Below, one piece after another: positions 51,914-63,491 of a DNA stretch of 64,000 nucleotides. The translations under genes and the position numbers were made by a program. How positions within the stretch are numbered: the first letter of the stretch is position 1; every line of letters begins with the position of its first letter. The notes below the pieces were generated by a model. It had not been told where the DNA came from. It searched no databases and saw nothing but the letters and a program-made list of their open reading frames with translations. Source of the stretch: Cylindrotheca closterium (taxonomy: Eukaryota; Bacillariophyta; Bacillariophyceae; Bacillariales; Bacillariaceae); the NCBI GenBank assembly GCA_933822405.4, contig CAKOGP040002025.1, positions 124,001 through 188,000 on the forward strand, given 5' to 3'.

Positions 51914-52447
51914 AAGATGAACAAGAAGGAAGCCTTATTTGGCCTTTACTGTACGTTTTCACTTCACCGGTGTCAACTTCAAGGTAACACTTTGGGGAAA
52001 CCGATGTCGATATTTGTCAAACGTAACTACTGGTAGTGTACTGGTACTGTGAGGTCATGACGAATGTCCGTGCTTTTCTTGTAGCTTCTCCGCAAGGAAT
52101 CTTTTCGCCATTATCGGCTTAAACACGCTTCTATTCAAGAATAGCGGGCGCAATTTTAAATAGAGATTCTTCTTCTACCTGCGAATTGCGGCAGAATGTC
52201 AAACGCTTTTATCAATCGCAATATTTGTCGTAGACTTCGCGAACCTTTGTGATTGGTAGCTCAGCACGGACTATAGTCCATCAAGGTTCCCATCCGCCGC
52301 CCTTGCCAGTACGCAGTTTCTGCCGCGGGGAACAAATATTTGTTTTTTTCATCACGGGCTGCAACGCAACTGTTTCCTTACTTTCTACTCTAAAAGATAA
52401 AAAGTACTGACAAGCTGTACCTTGAAACTAAGCAGCAATACTGTAAT
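51914..52447. other. intergenic region, 5' flank of histidine kinase gene
   Basis: Tandem spacer. The first part repeats words from the end of the preceding gene (AAAGATGAACAA near 51853 and 51914; TTTTCACTTCAC near 51885 and 51956), indicating a small local duplication. No gene seen. Confidence 0.45.
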
Positions 52448-55400
52448 ATGCGGTCGCTACCGGCGTCGGAAGCCGTTCTTCGCAACATGAAGATTGCCGA
52501 GACTGCCAGGGTCAAAGACGGTCAAACAACTTCCTCTGGGGTCAATTTGGAGGCGGAGATTGCTATATTACGGCGTCAATTGTTACAAGCAACGGTGGAG
52601 AACTCGCGCAAAGACACAGTGATTGATTCCTTGGAAAAGAAATTGAGTGGTGAAGCGAAGAATGAAAGTCATAAACAAATGAATGGTTATCTGAATGGTC
52701 ATCTGAACAGGCCTCTCAGCCCAGCCGGTCGCCGGCGTAACAGTGGCAGTTTGAGGGGCAAGAAGTCGCAATCGTTGTGGAACTTGAGCCAGTCTGAACG
52801 CTCGAACACCTCCTCTCTACATGCAGCAGAAGATGACGACGGAGAAGAAGTACAGGATGCAGAGAAAGTAGTAAGCGAAATTCAGGGATGGTTATTTATG
52901 GAAGGGGGCACATTACGAGACGTCGATTCTTTGCTGACCCGCTACTGCGAACTTTGCCGGAAACATGGAATACCGTTGGATCGCTTATTTGTCGCTGGAA
53001 TGATGATGCATCCACACACTTCTGCCTGCGTTTGGAAATGGGAATTAGGATGTGATTTCACAGAGGATGTTGTCCCTCCGGAAGCCTTTGAACCTCAGAA
53101 TTTCAATGAAGAGGAACCATTCGCGGTGCTGATGCAAGGCAAGGCGATGGAATATAGAATGACTAAAGACGATGAAATACCCGCCGGCTGTGACTGGTTC
53201 AAGGATGGTGGATTTCAAGATTACTACGCACTTCCAATGTACCACAATGGAAAGTTCAAAGGAGCCATGGCGTGGAGCACCAAATGTCGGTATCACTTTT
53301 CGGACGACCACCAAAGAATTTTCACACAGTCTCTTGGGGCTCTTTCCACGGTATTGCGACTGTACGCCAACGACTTGGTGATTGATAATGCCATGCTGCG
53401 GTTGGAAGAAGCGGTCCAAGCGCAAACCAGTATGCTTGCTGAAGCAAATCAAGAACTTGAATTGGCCAATCGAAAAATTGTCGATCAAGCCCAGAAGCAA
53501 CTGAAACATTTTGCCATGATGAGTCACGAAATCCGAACCCCACTAAATTGCATTGTTGGTATATCGAATCTGATGTTGGATTCATGTGAAGATGATGCGA
53601 TGAAAGAGTCAATAGAAATGATAACGAGCAGTGGAGATCTCTTGTTGGCCGTGGTCGACGATGTTTTGGATTACTCCAAATTGGCGGCTGGAAAAGTGGA
53701 AACCAAGATTGCACCCACCAAGCTCAATGTTCCCGTCAATACGGTCGAGACTGCCATTCGTACCAAGGCGATTGAAAACCGAGTGGAGCTTCGCACCTTT
53801 TACAGCCCAGACTTGCCCGAATTCGTGGTGACGGACGCCAGAAGACTCCAACAAATTCTTTACAACTTGTTGGGCAATGCGGCCAAGTTTGGAAGCACTG
53901 GCAAATACATTGACTTTTCCGTTGTCCTTGAGCCGACGGATAGAAATTTTTTACGGTTTTCAATAAAGGACTATGGAAGAGGAATTGCCCCCGAGGAGAT
54001 GCACAACATGTAAGTCATTGCAGTAGATTGTGTTGTGGAATGCTGGCTTGTTGACTCACGACGACGTCAACGTTTCAGTTTTGAACCATTTCGACAATTG
54101 GCATCCAACCAACCGAGTCATGGGGGAACAGGACTGGGTTTGGCCATTACTCGCCAACTTGTCCGGGCGTTAGGAGGCAGCGTTTCGGTGCAAAGTGATT
54201 ATGGACATTGGTGCGAATTTATTGTTTGTTTGCCATGCGATTCGGGCGTCCGAAGGCCAATGGGGGCATCCGCGGTTCCAAATACCTTGGTGCAAGATGG
54301 CAGTCAAAGCGAGAGCCACATGGACGATTATGATGACGAGGACGAAAGCGACGACGATGATGCGGGAAGTACCGGTAGCATGTCGATCGAATCTTCCACC
54401 GAAGGATCCTCTTATGCTGATATGCCTTCCACCACTAGCTTTCAACGACTCGTGAACGAAGCAAGCCGACGACAAGTAAATAGTATGACGGGTGATACGC
54501 GGAATCATCAAATGAATCCATTGGCTCCGACGGCCGTTGCCAGTCTACACAAACTGCGGACCAACCTTTTATCCTCCTCGAGTCTAAAATCGGGCAGTAC
54601 CGGCGGTAGCAGCCTCGCTTCGTCGAGTGGATTTGGTAGCAATGCGTCCTCGCTCCTTGGCATCAGCGGATTGAACAGAAACAGGCAACAAGGAGGAAGC
54701 AATACTTCTTTACGGAATGTACAGTTCCAACACTTCAACAAGTCACCCAAACAAACTCTGGGATTGGATGGTTTTTCGGGCCGCACGGGGAGTTTTGGTC
54801 AATTGGGCAATGCCATAGGTCGGAAACCATCCGGGTCGAGGAGTGTGCGACGTGGTGACAGGAAAAGTGGCGCAAATCCGCATCGGAGTGCCTCGCTCAA
54901 GAGCCGCAAACGTCCGGTCATGACTCCTAGACGCGGCAGTGGCATTACGGGCGGTACCATTTCGTTGGTGGGAGTAGTGGACGAAGAAGGAACCCCAAGG
55001 ATTATTCCCGCAAAGAAGCCCCCCACGATGGAGCCGGAAAGTAAGAAGCGTTCAGTACCCCCCACCAAAGAGGAGTTCACAAAGCCTACCATGAAGAATA
55101 GCACCGCCACTGCAAGTAACACCGCCGCTGCCAAGGCCAAGGCCAAAGACGCGACGACAGCAACATCTACGACAACGACAACCACAACGACGACGACGAC
55201 GACAACCACAACAAAGGAAAAGAACAATTCCAAAGAATCATTAGAGAGTCAAATGGGAACCATAAAAGTCTTGGTAGCCGAGGACAACAAGATTAACCAA
55301 AAGGTTTTGCAACGAACACTGATACGTGTGGGAATTAAGGAAGACATTGACATTGTGGAAAATGGCAAGTTGGCCGTGGAAGCCTCCGACGACAAGGTGT

Positions 55401-55657
55401 ACGACATTATTTTCATGGACATGCAAATGCCCATCATGGATGGTTTGGAGGCCACCTCGATCATTACCCGACGAGCGATTCATCCCAAGATTGTCTTTTT
55501 GACGGCACATGCCTTGTCGGAATATCAGGAAAAGGCCCATGAAGCCGGTGGGGATTGTTTCATTAGCAAGCCCTTCAAATTGGATGCGATTCGGAACATC
55601 ATTCAAAAGTTGGTCCTGTCGCCGCAAGAGGAGGAAGAATCGGAGGAGGAAATATAG
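52448..55657 (+). CDS. hybrid histidine kinase with GAF-like sensor and receiver domain
   Basis: Two exons, 52448-54009 and 54079-55657, give 1046 residues; the junction restores IFEPFRQLA (F-box). The order is: coiled coil (about 25-70); Ser-rich linker; a GAF-like domain (about 135-300, GWLFMEGGTLRDVDSLLTRY to YHFSDDHQRIF), resembling the N-terminal region of some bacterial class III cyclases; a helix; and HisKA with the phosphoacceptor His-360 in MMSHEIRTPLN. The HATPase follows, with the N-box RRLQQILYNLLGNAAKF, G1 KDYGRGI and G2 GGTGLGLA. A 330-residue Ser/Gly/Thr-rich linker has a 12-15-Thr run. The receiver domain has VLVAEDNKINQKVL, phospho-Asp 968 in FMDMQMPIMDG, a switch Thr and KPF. 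No membrane segment is seen, so a cytosolic two-component sensor is inferred; no downstream HPt gene lies nearby. Confidence 0.9.
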
Positions 55658-56026
55658 CCTCCTGAGAAATTTTGTATTTTAGAGTGTTACGAATTTCCTT
55701 TGAAGAATGTCTATTAGCGGTATTTATATTGTCGTGAGGGGCTCATGCCTACATCAATGTGTTGGGTTTGTGTTTTAGTTCATTTTGCAATCTTCTCGCT
55801 CTTTTGTTCTCTCCACTGTTCCGTTCAATCAATCAATCGACGACTGACGACTCGACTCCTCCGATTGTCCATCACCAGTTCGAGCTAAAAATTATTTTTC
55901 CTGCCGCCAGTGCAAACGTACGAACGCCCGTAGAACCTTTTTGGCTGATCCGCACACACGACACGAGCAAAGCCACCGGCATGGCATCATCGGTTGCAAT
56001 TTCAAAGGTTCTCTCAACAACTGTGC
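55658..56026. other. spacer with upstream ATG overlapping the RING gene start
   Basis: An ATG at 55981 opens a frame of 37 codons that reads the downstream CAA run as poly-Gln and stops at 56094, overlapping the start of the RING gene in another frame. It may be an overlapping upstream frame or a sign that the real start involves an unseen exon. Confidence 0.4.
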
Positions 56027-56033
56027 ATGAAAT

Positions 56034-56073
<40 letters not shown>

Positions 56074-58408
56074 GAGCATGATCCTTATTGGTAATGCAAG
56101 TGCTTGCAATCCTTGCAGCAATAATGGACCACAAGAAGCGCAACAAAAACAACAAAAACAACAACAACAACAAGAAGCACTGCCCGAAGAGTTGACCTGC
56201 AGCATTTGCAAAGAACTCGTTCAAGCCGCTGTTCTTATAGACAAATGTCGGCACTCCTTTTGTTCCTTTTGCATCCGATTGGACTTTTCCGCACAGTCCA
56301 AAAAGCTCAAATCTAAAGTATGCTGTCCTTGGTGTCGAGCCGAAATCTATCCACGGGGTGTCAACAAGGCCGACCAGCATTTGACTGCCAACTTGGAGTT
56401 GCAGGAACAAGTCTTTCATTTCAAACAGCAGCAATCTTTATTATCATCACAATCACGGCAGCAGTCACAAGCCAAAAAAGAAGTTGATGAATCATCATTG
56501 CCATCACCCCTTAGAAGGTCTACTCGCCATTCAAATAGCCCACCAAAGCAGCAACCACAACCACCATCGCAAGAGTCACAGGTATCACTGTACAGCAAAC
56601 GAAACCCTCCATTGCCAAAAATGCGAGCGGTCCACTATCAAGGCAAGAAACGAAAAGACTTGATTGCCTTATTAAGGCCCTACGGTTTGCCGTGTGCAGG
56701 TACAGAAGATGAACTCAAGAATCGACACACCCGCTTTGTCACGTATTGGAATTCCTGTTGTGACGAACAGGTGGATCCACCCTCGGAAGCAACAGTCATT
56801 CAACAATTTCGATCCTCGGAAGTCAAAAAGGCATCGGCTACTGCTGCTGGCAATAGTATTACTCTGATGATGGCTAGCAGCAGCAACGGCAATAGTAGCG
56901 GTAGTAGCGGTAGTGGCCGAGTGAATAGTATTAATGCTGCCGACGATAGGGCTAGACTCCTTCAGGAGCACGCCGAAGGATTCCGAGCGATTCACGAGAA
57001 AATCTTGGAGGACTCTTGCGACCAATGGTGCAATGCGTCGTTCCGCCTGGCCATTGCGGTCCTACAATCTCATCCAATGATTCAAAATGACAGCTTTCGC
57101 GATTGCCTACGACAACGAGCCATGAACGAAAACCACCAAGAAATACCAATCCAAGACTTGCTTTCGGGAGAGGTTCCAATACCAACAACAATTTTTGAGA
57201 ATATAGACCACGAAAGGATCAAGCGAAACAGTCCTTCCGTTCCCACCAACATGCCGACTGCCAAGAGACCCCGGATCGAGGCTCCAGCAACTCCTGTTGG
57301 GGCTCCAATTTCAAATCCTTACAGCAAAAAGAGACAAAGCAACAGCATTCATCAGCCGCCGACCGCAACTGCCAGAGACGCCAAGCTGGTGAACCATGCT
57401 GCACCCATGTTGGGTTCCACCGCTCTCCGAAATTATTCACCGTCACTGCCGGAAAATCCCTACCGCAAAAGCTGCAACAACACTCCGTCAACAGCAACCA
57501 AATCCATGTCGACTGTTGGGTCACCGGCGGCTGCCACAGCCAGCCTTCCTTCCAGATCGCCGCCCCGGAATCCCTACCGCAAAAGCGTGAACAACACCCC
57601 GTCAACAGCAACCAAATCCATGTCGACTGTTGGGTCCCCGGATACTACCACAACCAGCGTTCCTTCAAGATCGCCGCCGCGGAATCCCTACCGCAAAAGC
57701 GTGAACAACACCCCGTCAACAGCAACCAAATCCATGTCGACTGTTGGGTCACCGGCGGCTGCCACAACCAGCGTTCCTTCAAGATCGCCGCCGCGAAATC
57801 CCTACCGCAAAAGCTGCAACAACACTCCGTCAACAGCAACCAAATCCATGTCGACTGTTGGGTCCCCGGCGGCTGCCACGCCGGTGGAAGCAGCCAAAAA
57901 AGAGGCTTCCACGACAACATTTAAATCGATTAGTGTTCCCATGTCTGAACCACCGCCACACAAAGCAATAAAGGCTGCGACGACAAGCGTCATGCGGCCC
58001 AATGATGCTTCTCACCAAAACAGCAACCATAACAACAACAACAACAATAACATTCAGCAGAACAATTCCAATGCGAGCAAGAGTAACAGCAAGCCATCTC
58101 CCTCGACCGCTATTTCCCAAAATGATGCATCCCAACCTCGCAATGCTGTTAGCCCACCAACCGTTGCCACATCGTTCTTTACGAAAAAGACGACTCGTCC
58201 AAAATCCAAATGGGAATGGACCTGCCAAGTTTGCATGTACGAAATGAAACTGGACCCGAGGGCGACCAAATGTGCGTGTTGCGGGAAACCCAAAGGAGCC
58301 ACCCTGGAAGATGCCTTTTCCGAACATCACCAGAATAGCATCAGTCAAACACAGCAGACGCAGTCATCGAGTGCTGGATCACAAAACGATCCGATTGAAA
58401 TGTGTTGA
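56027..58408 (+). CDS. RING / SAP-like / RanBP2-finger protein (RAD18-like architecture)
   Basis: The protein has 793 residues from ATG 56027; ATG 56078 is another possible start after the Asn run. The RING finger is at about 55-110 with LTCSICKELVQAAVLIDKC, the HSFC element and CCPWCRAEIYP. A SAP-like helix pair (about 200-240) has KKRKDLIALLRPYGLPCAGTEDELK. The middle has Ser/Asn runs and a helical segment (RAIHEKILEDSCDQWCNASF). Four 38-residue repeats (NPYRKS-x-NNTPSTATKSMST) follow. Near the C-terminus is a RanBP2-type zinc finger, WTCQVCMYEMKLDPRATKCACC. RING plus SAP is the order of the E3 ubiquitin ligase RAD18, which modifies PCNA in DNA-damage tolerance. The RanBP2 finger at the end and the repeats are not part of classic RAD18, so orthology is uncertain. 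Confidence 0.75.
57455..57880 (+). repeat. 114-bp coding tandem repeat
   Basis: Four units start at 57455, 57569, 57683 and 57797. Each encodes 38 residues (NPYRKS to PSRSPPR) and they are nearly identical. The repeated SPPR and TPST words may be phosphorylation sites. The last unit ends in the linker before the C-terminal part of the protein. Confidence 0.95.
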
Positions 58409-58517
58409 TAGAAACGAGGAGACAGACGCTCTGTCTCCTTTTTCGAAACTACCAATGCTGAAACAATCAAGAATATTCGAACATCTATCTTATCATTTAA
58501 AAAAATCATGCAAGTGT

Positions 58518-61125
58518 TTATGCTTTGTAGTGAGTTTGATTCTCGTCGGACTCGTCTCCAGAGTCACTGCCGGTAATATCAGAAGTCACAACTTGACCAG
58601 ATGGGAGTATTCTCTTGTAGCTCTCTGGTGATCCTACCGATAAGGCGGAAGAAGTACGTGCGGAATCATCGGGCTCGAACCTACGGGCTGGTACTTCAAT
58701 TGCTGAATCGTCAGGTGAAGGAGTACGAGTTGGTACCTCAACAGCTGAATCGTCGGGTGAAGAAGAGCGAGCTGGTACGTCAATGGCTGAATCATCGAAC
58801 GAGGGTTCCTTTGGCTGCGAGGAGGGGCCTTGCTGTTGCGTCAGAAGTTTCGTCAATTTGTCAATAGATGATTCCAAATCATCCATTTTCCGATTCAGAT
58901 TTTGATTCTGTGCCAACAGAGTCAGGTTATCCGAATTTTGTTTCGTGATCTTCCCTTCTAGTTCGTCCATTCGCTTGGTGACGGTATCGTGAACCTTGCG
59001 TGTCTCGATAATCTCTGACTTGGTATCAATTATGGGAGGACGGAACTTGATTCCGAAAATGTCTTTGCGAATCTTGAATGGCCAAAAGTATCCGAAGGTC
59101 ACCCACCCAAGGCAGAAATAGACAGCATATTGCGTTACAAAGAAGAAGTACAGCCCGATTCCATTCTTCTGGGACGGATCATGAAATCTCTCCATCCGGT
59201 CCGACCGAGCTTGATCAAATCGGTCGCTAAAGGTGTTTAGCCTCATCAATTTCTTCATCTTCTTCGCCGATATCTGAGCCTTGCGGCTTAGAGTGACATC
59301 TTGAATAAAGGTCAAGCGATACTCCCAGAAAACTCGTAGCGCCTTCTCCTCTTCGGTGGACTTGTCCCAAGAAATACTGATCACAGCAATCACCACATTC
59401 AGAAGAACAATGGTTGTCACCACTCCAAAGGCTGCGTCCAGCATAGACGCGGTCTCTTCTGGTGCATCAACAAACATTTGAAAAACTGACAAGAAAGAGA
59501 CCCATAGGGTACTGAACTGCAATTGATCCGGCGGCAATGGGTTGTTTCGATCAAACTTGGATACGTGGTACATAAAAGCGAATGCTAGTAACACCAGTGA
59601 AGTACAGACCATGAATGGGAGCAGTGTTTTGAAGAGCTATGGGATGGTAGCAAGATTAAAAAGTGTGAGAAATGGAAAGGATGTATGCTACTTGCATTCA
59701 GACAACATCAATACGCACCATCATTAGTCCACCAACAAAAGTAGCAAACGGGAGAAAGATTTTCTTCAAGAATGATGCAAAATGCAAAAGCTGGAATGCA
59801 TTTGTCACCATGAGGACAGTTCTTGCACGTTCGTTGTAGCCACCACTTGGATCATCAAGCAGTAAAATCGTAGCGGAAGTTGCCACCAAGCAAATGACAG
59901 CCACATCTACCCAATTCCAAATCTCTTTTACATAATCCACGAGAACTTGTGCCTTGATATATCTACGGACTTGCTTAATCTCCCGAACCAGGAATATGAG
60001 TGTAAAGAAGTAGAGAGCATAGGCATAACCATCCGTTCGTTTCCCCTTCAAGTACAAACTCGACGACTGCATGAGGATCGCAATCCAGGCGACTTTACAG
60101 TAGAAATCCCGCATGATGGAAGATATTACTTTCTGTTGACAGAAGGCCCACGTCAACCATTGTATGCAAACTTTTTCATGTAAGTTGTTGCAAACAATTG
60201 TTTGAAACTTCTTTGGCGGACAGTTATTGCAAATGGAATCCATCGCCATAAAGGTTTCCTCGATGTTTGCGTCCTTTTCCCTGATCAAGCTCTTGAACAT
60301 ATTTTCCGTAAAGGTTTGCATAGCACGGCTTTGAGACTTTCTATTTTGTCCGCTAGATACTCCAGAACCAAAAATGTCCAAGGGCAGTCGGCCTTCCTTA
60401 TCCGGGACATTGATGTAACTTTGTCGGTTGGAATCTTTTGAGACGAGCTGCACAACGTCAAAAGAGGCGAAGGCTCTACATGCGATGTGTATGGGAAGGC
60501 TCCCATCCTTTGCTCTATGACTCAGGGTAATGATATCACTCTCATCTCCAATAAACCATTTGACAGTCTCGTATGGTGCTTTCCGTCGGCAAGCATGATG
60601 TAAGAGCAACATTCCCTTAAAATCTTGCATCAGTATCAGACGACTCCAAACAAAATCATCGTATTTTGTTTCGTCAATTGGTTCAAGATTCATGACATTT
60701 TTGTTGTATACTTCCATCCACTGCTCTTGTAACTCTCCTCCAACGTTATCCACAGCACGAACATCCAACAGCGCTTGCGATTTCCTCAAGTCATCTTGCA
60801 GGCTTTGCACTATCAGACCACTTCTTCGTCCTGAAGTTGGGCTCATCATCACCCCTTGTTTGATGGAATCCATTTTCGTCAAGCGGTTTGCCATCTGTAC
60901 AGACCTGACTTTTCCCACCGGGGAGTCTGATTCAAAACGAATGGACTGCATTCTTGAGGAATACCTTCCAATTGAAGAAGAATCAGTATCTGATGATTCG
61001 CTCTCCTCAATTCCGCCGCGGGATGAACTTCTCAAAGGCCCCAACGTATCGAGTTTTGAGGAATTACTAGAGTTGCTAGAAGCGTCATCGCTTTCATGGA
61101 CAATGTCTACCTTCTCGTCCTCCAT
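58518..61125 (-). CDS. ankyrin-repeat cation channel (TRP-like)
   Basis: Exon 1 is 61125-59719 and exon 2 is 59636-58518, giving 841 residues. Residues 1-150 are polar, with Ser and acidic runs. Two to three ankyrin-like units (about 170-255) read GMLLLHHACRRKAPYETVKW, DGSLPIHIACRAFASFDVVQ and EGRLPLDIFG. Six hydrophobic segments (about 335-610) follow. The last two enclose a pore-like loop around FSTLWVSFLSVFQMF and an S6-like helix, VVTTIVLLNVVIAVISISWD, similar to TRP and polycystin channels. After a further hydrophobic pair comes a coiled coil (about 705-735) and repeats of DDSAIEVPAR-type sequence. The role would be calcium or cation entry in response to a stimulus; gating and selectivity cannot be inferred. 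No TRP-box was identified with confidence. Confidence 0.8.
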
Positions 61126-61931
61126 TTTCGTCAGGCTTAGAGATGATTGTGCTTCATTCCTTCATGCAGAATCGATGACATGTGACATGGAAGAGGAGGC
61201 AAGCCATATTGTTGCGGATCGCGCGCTCATATTTGAATCACTCGACCGCACGGCAACCCGCCTCCTTAGTGTAGGTTCAAGGTAGAGACACGTATGTAGT
61301 AGGAACCTCTTTACATCTACATACCGGTATGCTATTGTACACTGAAAGCAATTGCTTTCACGATTTAAAAGGAAATTTACCACCGCTTGCGGTTCTGCGT
61401 TTGTGTTTTTTAGTTAGAGTAGCATCCTTTCAGAATGCGCACTTCTTTTTTATAAACGCTTCAAGGACCAAAATGGAGCTACTGTTTTCTGAATCGCTGT
61501 CGAAATGAAATGTAGGTCTGCACTTGTATGACATAACACAAGTGGTGATAGCACTCCTGGGGTTAACAATCGAGACTCAGTTCTTCCTCAGCGGCATCCA
61601 AACACACGCCGCCAGCCACTCCTATTCATTTATCGACATCAAGATCAAGGAAAACAAGCAAGTATGCATGTGCGTTACACTGATACAAGTGACGCCCACG
61701 ATCACTCTGACACGTAGTCGTTTCCGGGTCTAATTTTTCGCTAACTTTCATGTGCCTTCTATTGGCGAATCGTGAGTGTCGTCAGTCACGGACAAATGCT
61801 TGACGAACTCGTGGCCGAAAACCTTGCACACAAGAATAACGGATCGTGAACACAAAACCCAAAACCTTGTCTCACAAAATCAATATCCATCACACAAATC
61901 ACTACACACATCACAAACGCTACTTTTTATC
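61126..61931. other. divergent intergenic region
   Basis: A CATACCGGTATG palindrome is at 61320-61331. Small frames (61524-61733, and the upstream extension of the next gene) lack support. The words TAACGGATCGTGA and CTCACAAAA in the 3' end recur before the second Cys-rich gene (63361 on), so the promoter was duplicated with the gene. Confidence 0.45.
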
Positions 61932-62959
61932 ATGCATCGGACCTTTCAATTCCTTATCGGACTCTTAATCGTCGTTACCATTCAAGCAGGTCTCATCTGT
62001 CCTCTGTGCGGAAGTGCCAACAAGGTTCCAACGAGATGGGACCATGTCGTCAGCCAGAGTCCTCTCAAAACCTGCAGAAGTATATATTTCGAACTGGCCA
62101 TGAGACCCATCAACCATCCAACCTGTGCCCCCATGCAACAGCAATACCAAGCGACATGCTGTAATGCCGCACCGGCTCCAGCTCCGGCTCCAGCTCCCGT
62201 CCCATCAGGTGAAAGCGGAGGCCATCCATATTGCAGAATTTGCCGGAACGATGATTTCCCTGGAAATCCAGAAGTAATGATCTCTGCTCGCTACGTCGGG
62301 ACATACTCCTGTGGTACTTTGTATCATCGAGGAAAGAATGGGTAAGTGAGGCAAGTTGGCCCATGCGATTCATCTCTGTGTATAAATGCTCACTTCACTT
62401 TTTCTCGTCTTCCAGCCAAATTCCTGGGTTCATGTGCGGACCTTTGCAAGATCGTATTTACGAGAAGTGCGGCTGTGGCCAAACGCCACCCACCAACAGA
62501 CCAACTCCACCACCCGCTCCTAGACCAACACCAAACCCGACTCGAAGGCCAACACCACAGCCTACCCGTAGACCAACCCCACGCCCCACAGGCAGACCAA
62601 CACCGCGTCCTACCCGTAGACCAACACCACAGCCAACACGCAGGCCCACACCGCAACCTACGAGACATCCAACTCCGCGTCCAACTCGTGGGCCAACTCC
62701 AAATCCAACTCGGCCTCCAACTCGCAGGCCAACTCTAAATCCAACACCTGCACCGACTCGTCCTCCAACTCCGGCGCCCACAACGGGACAAACTCCCAAA
62801 CCCAATGGACAGTATGAGCGAAAGAGGCCCGAAATCACTGATAAATTTGATCTTCGATTGCCAAGACGACATGCATACCAAGGATTCAATCAAGGAGGAT
62901 TCAGACGTGGGCTGAGCGAAAACCAAGCTAACGATAATCCAGTACTGGTGGAGAACTAG
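61932..62959 (+). CDS. secreted Cys-rich protein with Pro/Thr/Arg repeat tail, copy 1
   Basis: Two exons, 61932-62341 and 62416-62959, give 317 residues. Residues 1-20 are a signal peptide. Two Cys-rich halves follow. The first has GLICPLCGSANKVPTRWDHV, a Cys, then HPTCAPMQQQYQATCC; after an Ala-Pro spacer the second has GHPYCRICRNDDFPGNPE, YSCGTLYHRG, then MCGPLQDRIYEKCGCG. Both halves share a CxxC...C...C...CC/CGC order, suggesting an internal duplication. Residues 180-265 are a PTPRPTRRPTPQPT-type repeat, which is likely glycosylated. Such Cys modules with Pro/Thr tails occur in extracellular or cell-wall-associated diatom proteins as I recall. The C-terminal 45 residues are charged and not repeated. 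Function unknown; extracellular location inferred. Confidence 0.75.
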
Positions 62960-63491
62960 GAGATTCCTCGCATGCGGAGGACGAAAGTGGTGGCAGTTGT
63001 TAACTCAATGCTTACTACATAAACATGTGACATTAGCACTAATAACCAAAATAGATCATTCATTTATCAATCATAAGAATGTAGAACAAATTTGAGATAG
63101 TAGAAGAAGCTGCTGGTTACAATCCTAGTCCTAATACGATGTCAATAGTATTGTTTCGTGAATCCTTGGCTTGATTGTCGCGCTTTTTTACATCCGAGGA
63201 GACATTGACGTGGATGAATTCGAGTTTGACTACGACATTTCCGAACCAAGACATTCTTTCCGAGAAAAATATCGTGACATTCGTTTTGTGAGTCCCTTGA
63301 CGAGGAGATTTTGTGGTCGCAGACGGCCGAAAACATTAAATCGTTGACACTTTTACAAGAGTAACGGATCGTGAGAAAGCCGGAGAAAACTTGAGCTCAC
63401 AAAACCAATATCCTCCATATAATATTCAAATTATCAAAGAGCCATCACTATATCTTTGATACGACCAAATAGTTTAAATCTCCCAACAATA
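62960..63491. other. spacer between the two Cys-rich genes
   Basis: Tandem spacer with no gene seen. Its 3' end resembles the 5' flank of copy 1 (TAACGGATCGTGA near 61839 and 63362; AAAACCAATATC against AAAATCAATATC). Confidence 0.45.

Noticed and set aside
54799..55233. 144-codon minus frame with a long Val run
   Set aside because: It is the antisense of the poly-Thr linker of the histidine kinase.
62458..62889. 143-codon minus frame of Gly/Val repeats
   Set aside because: It is the antisense of the Pro/Thr/Arg repeat of the Cys-rich secreted protein.
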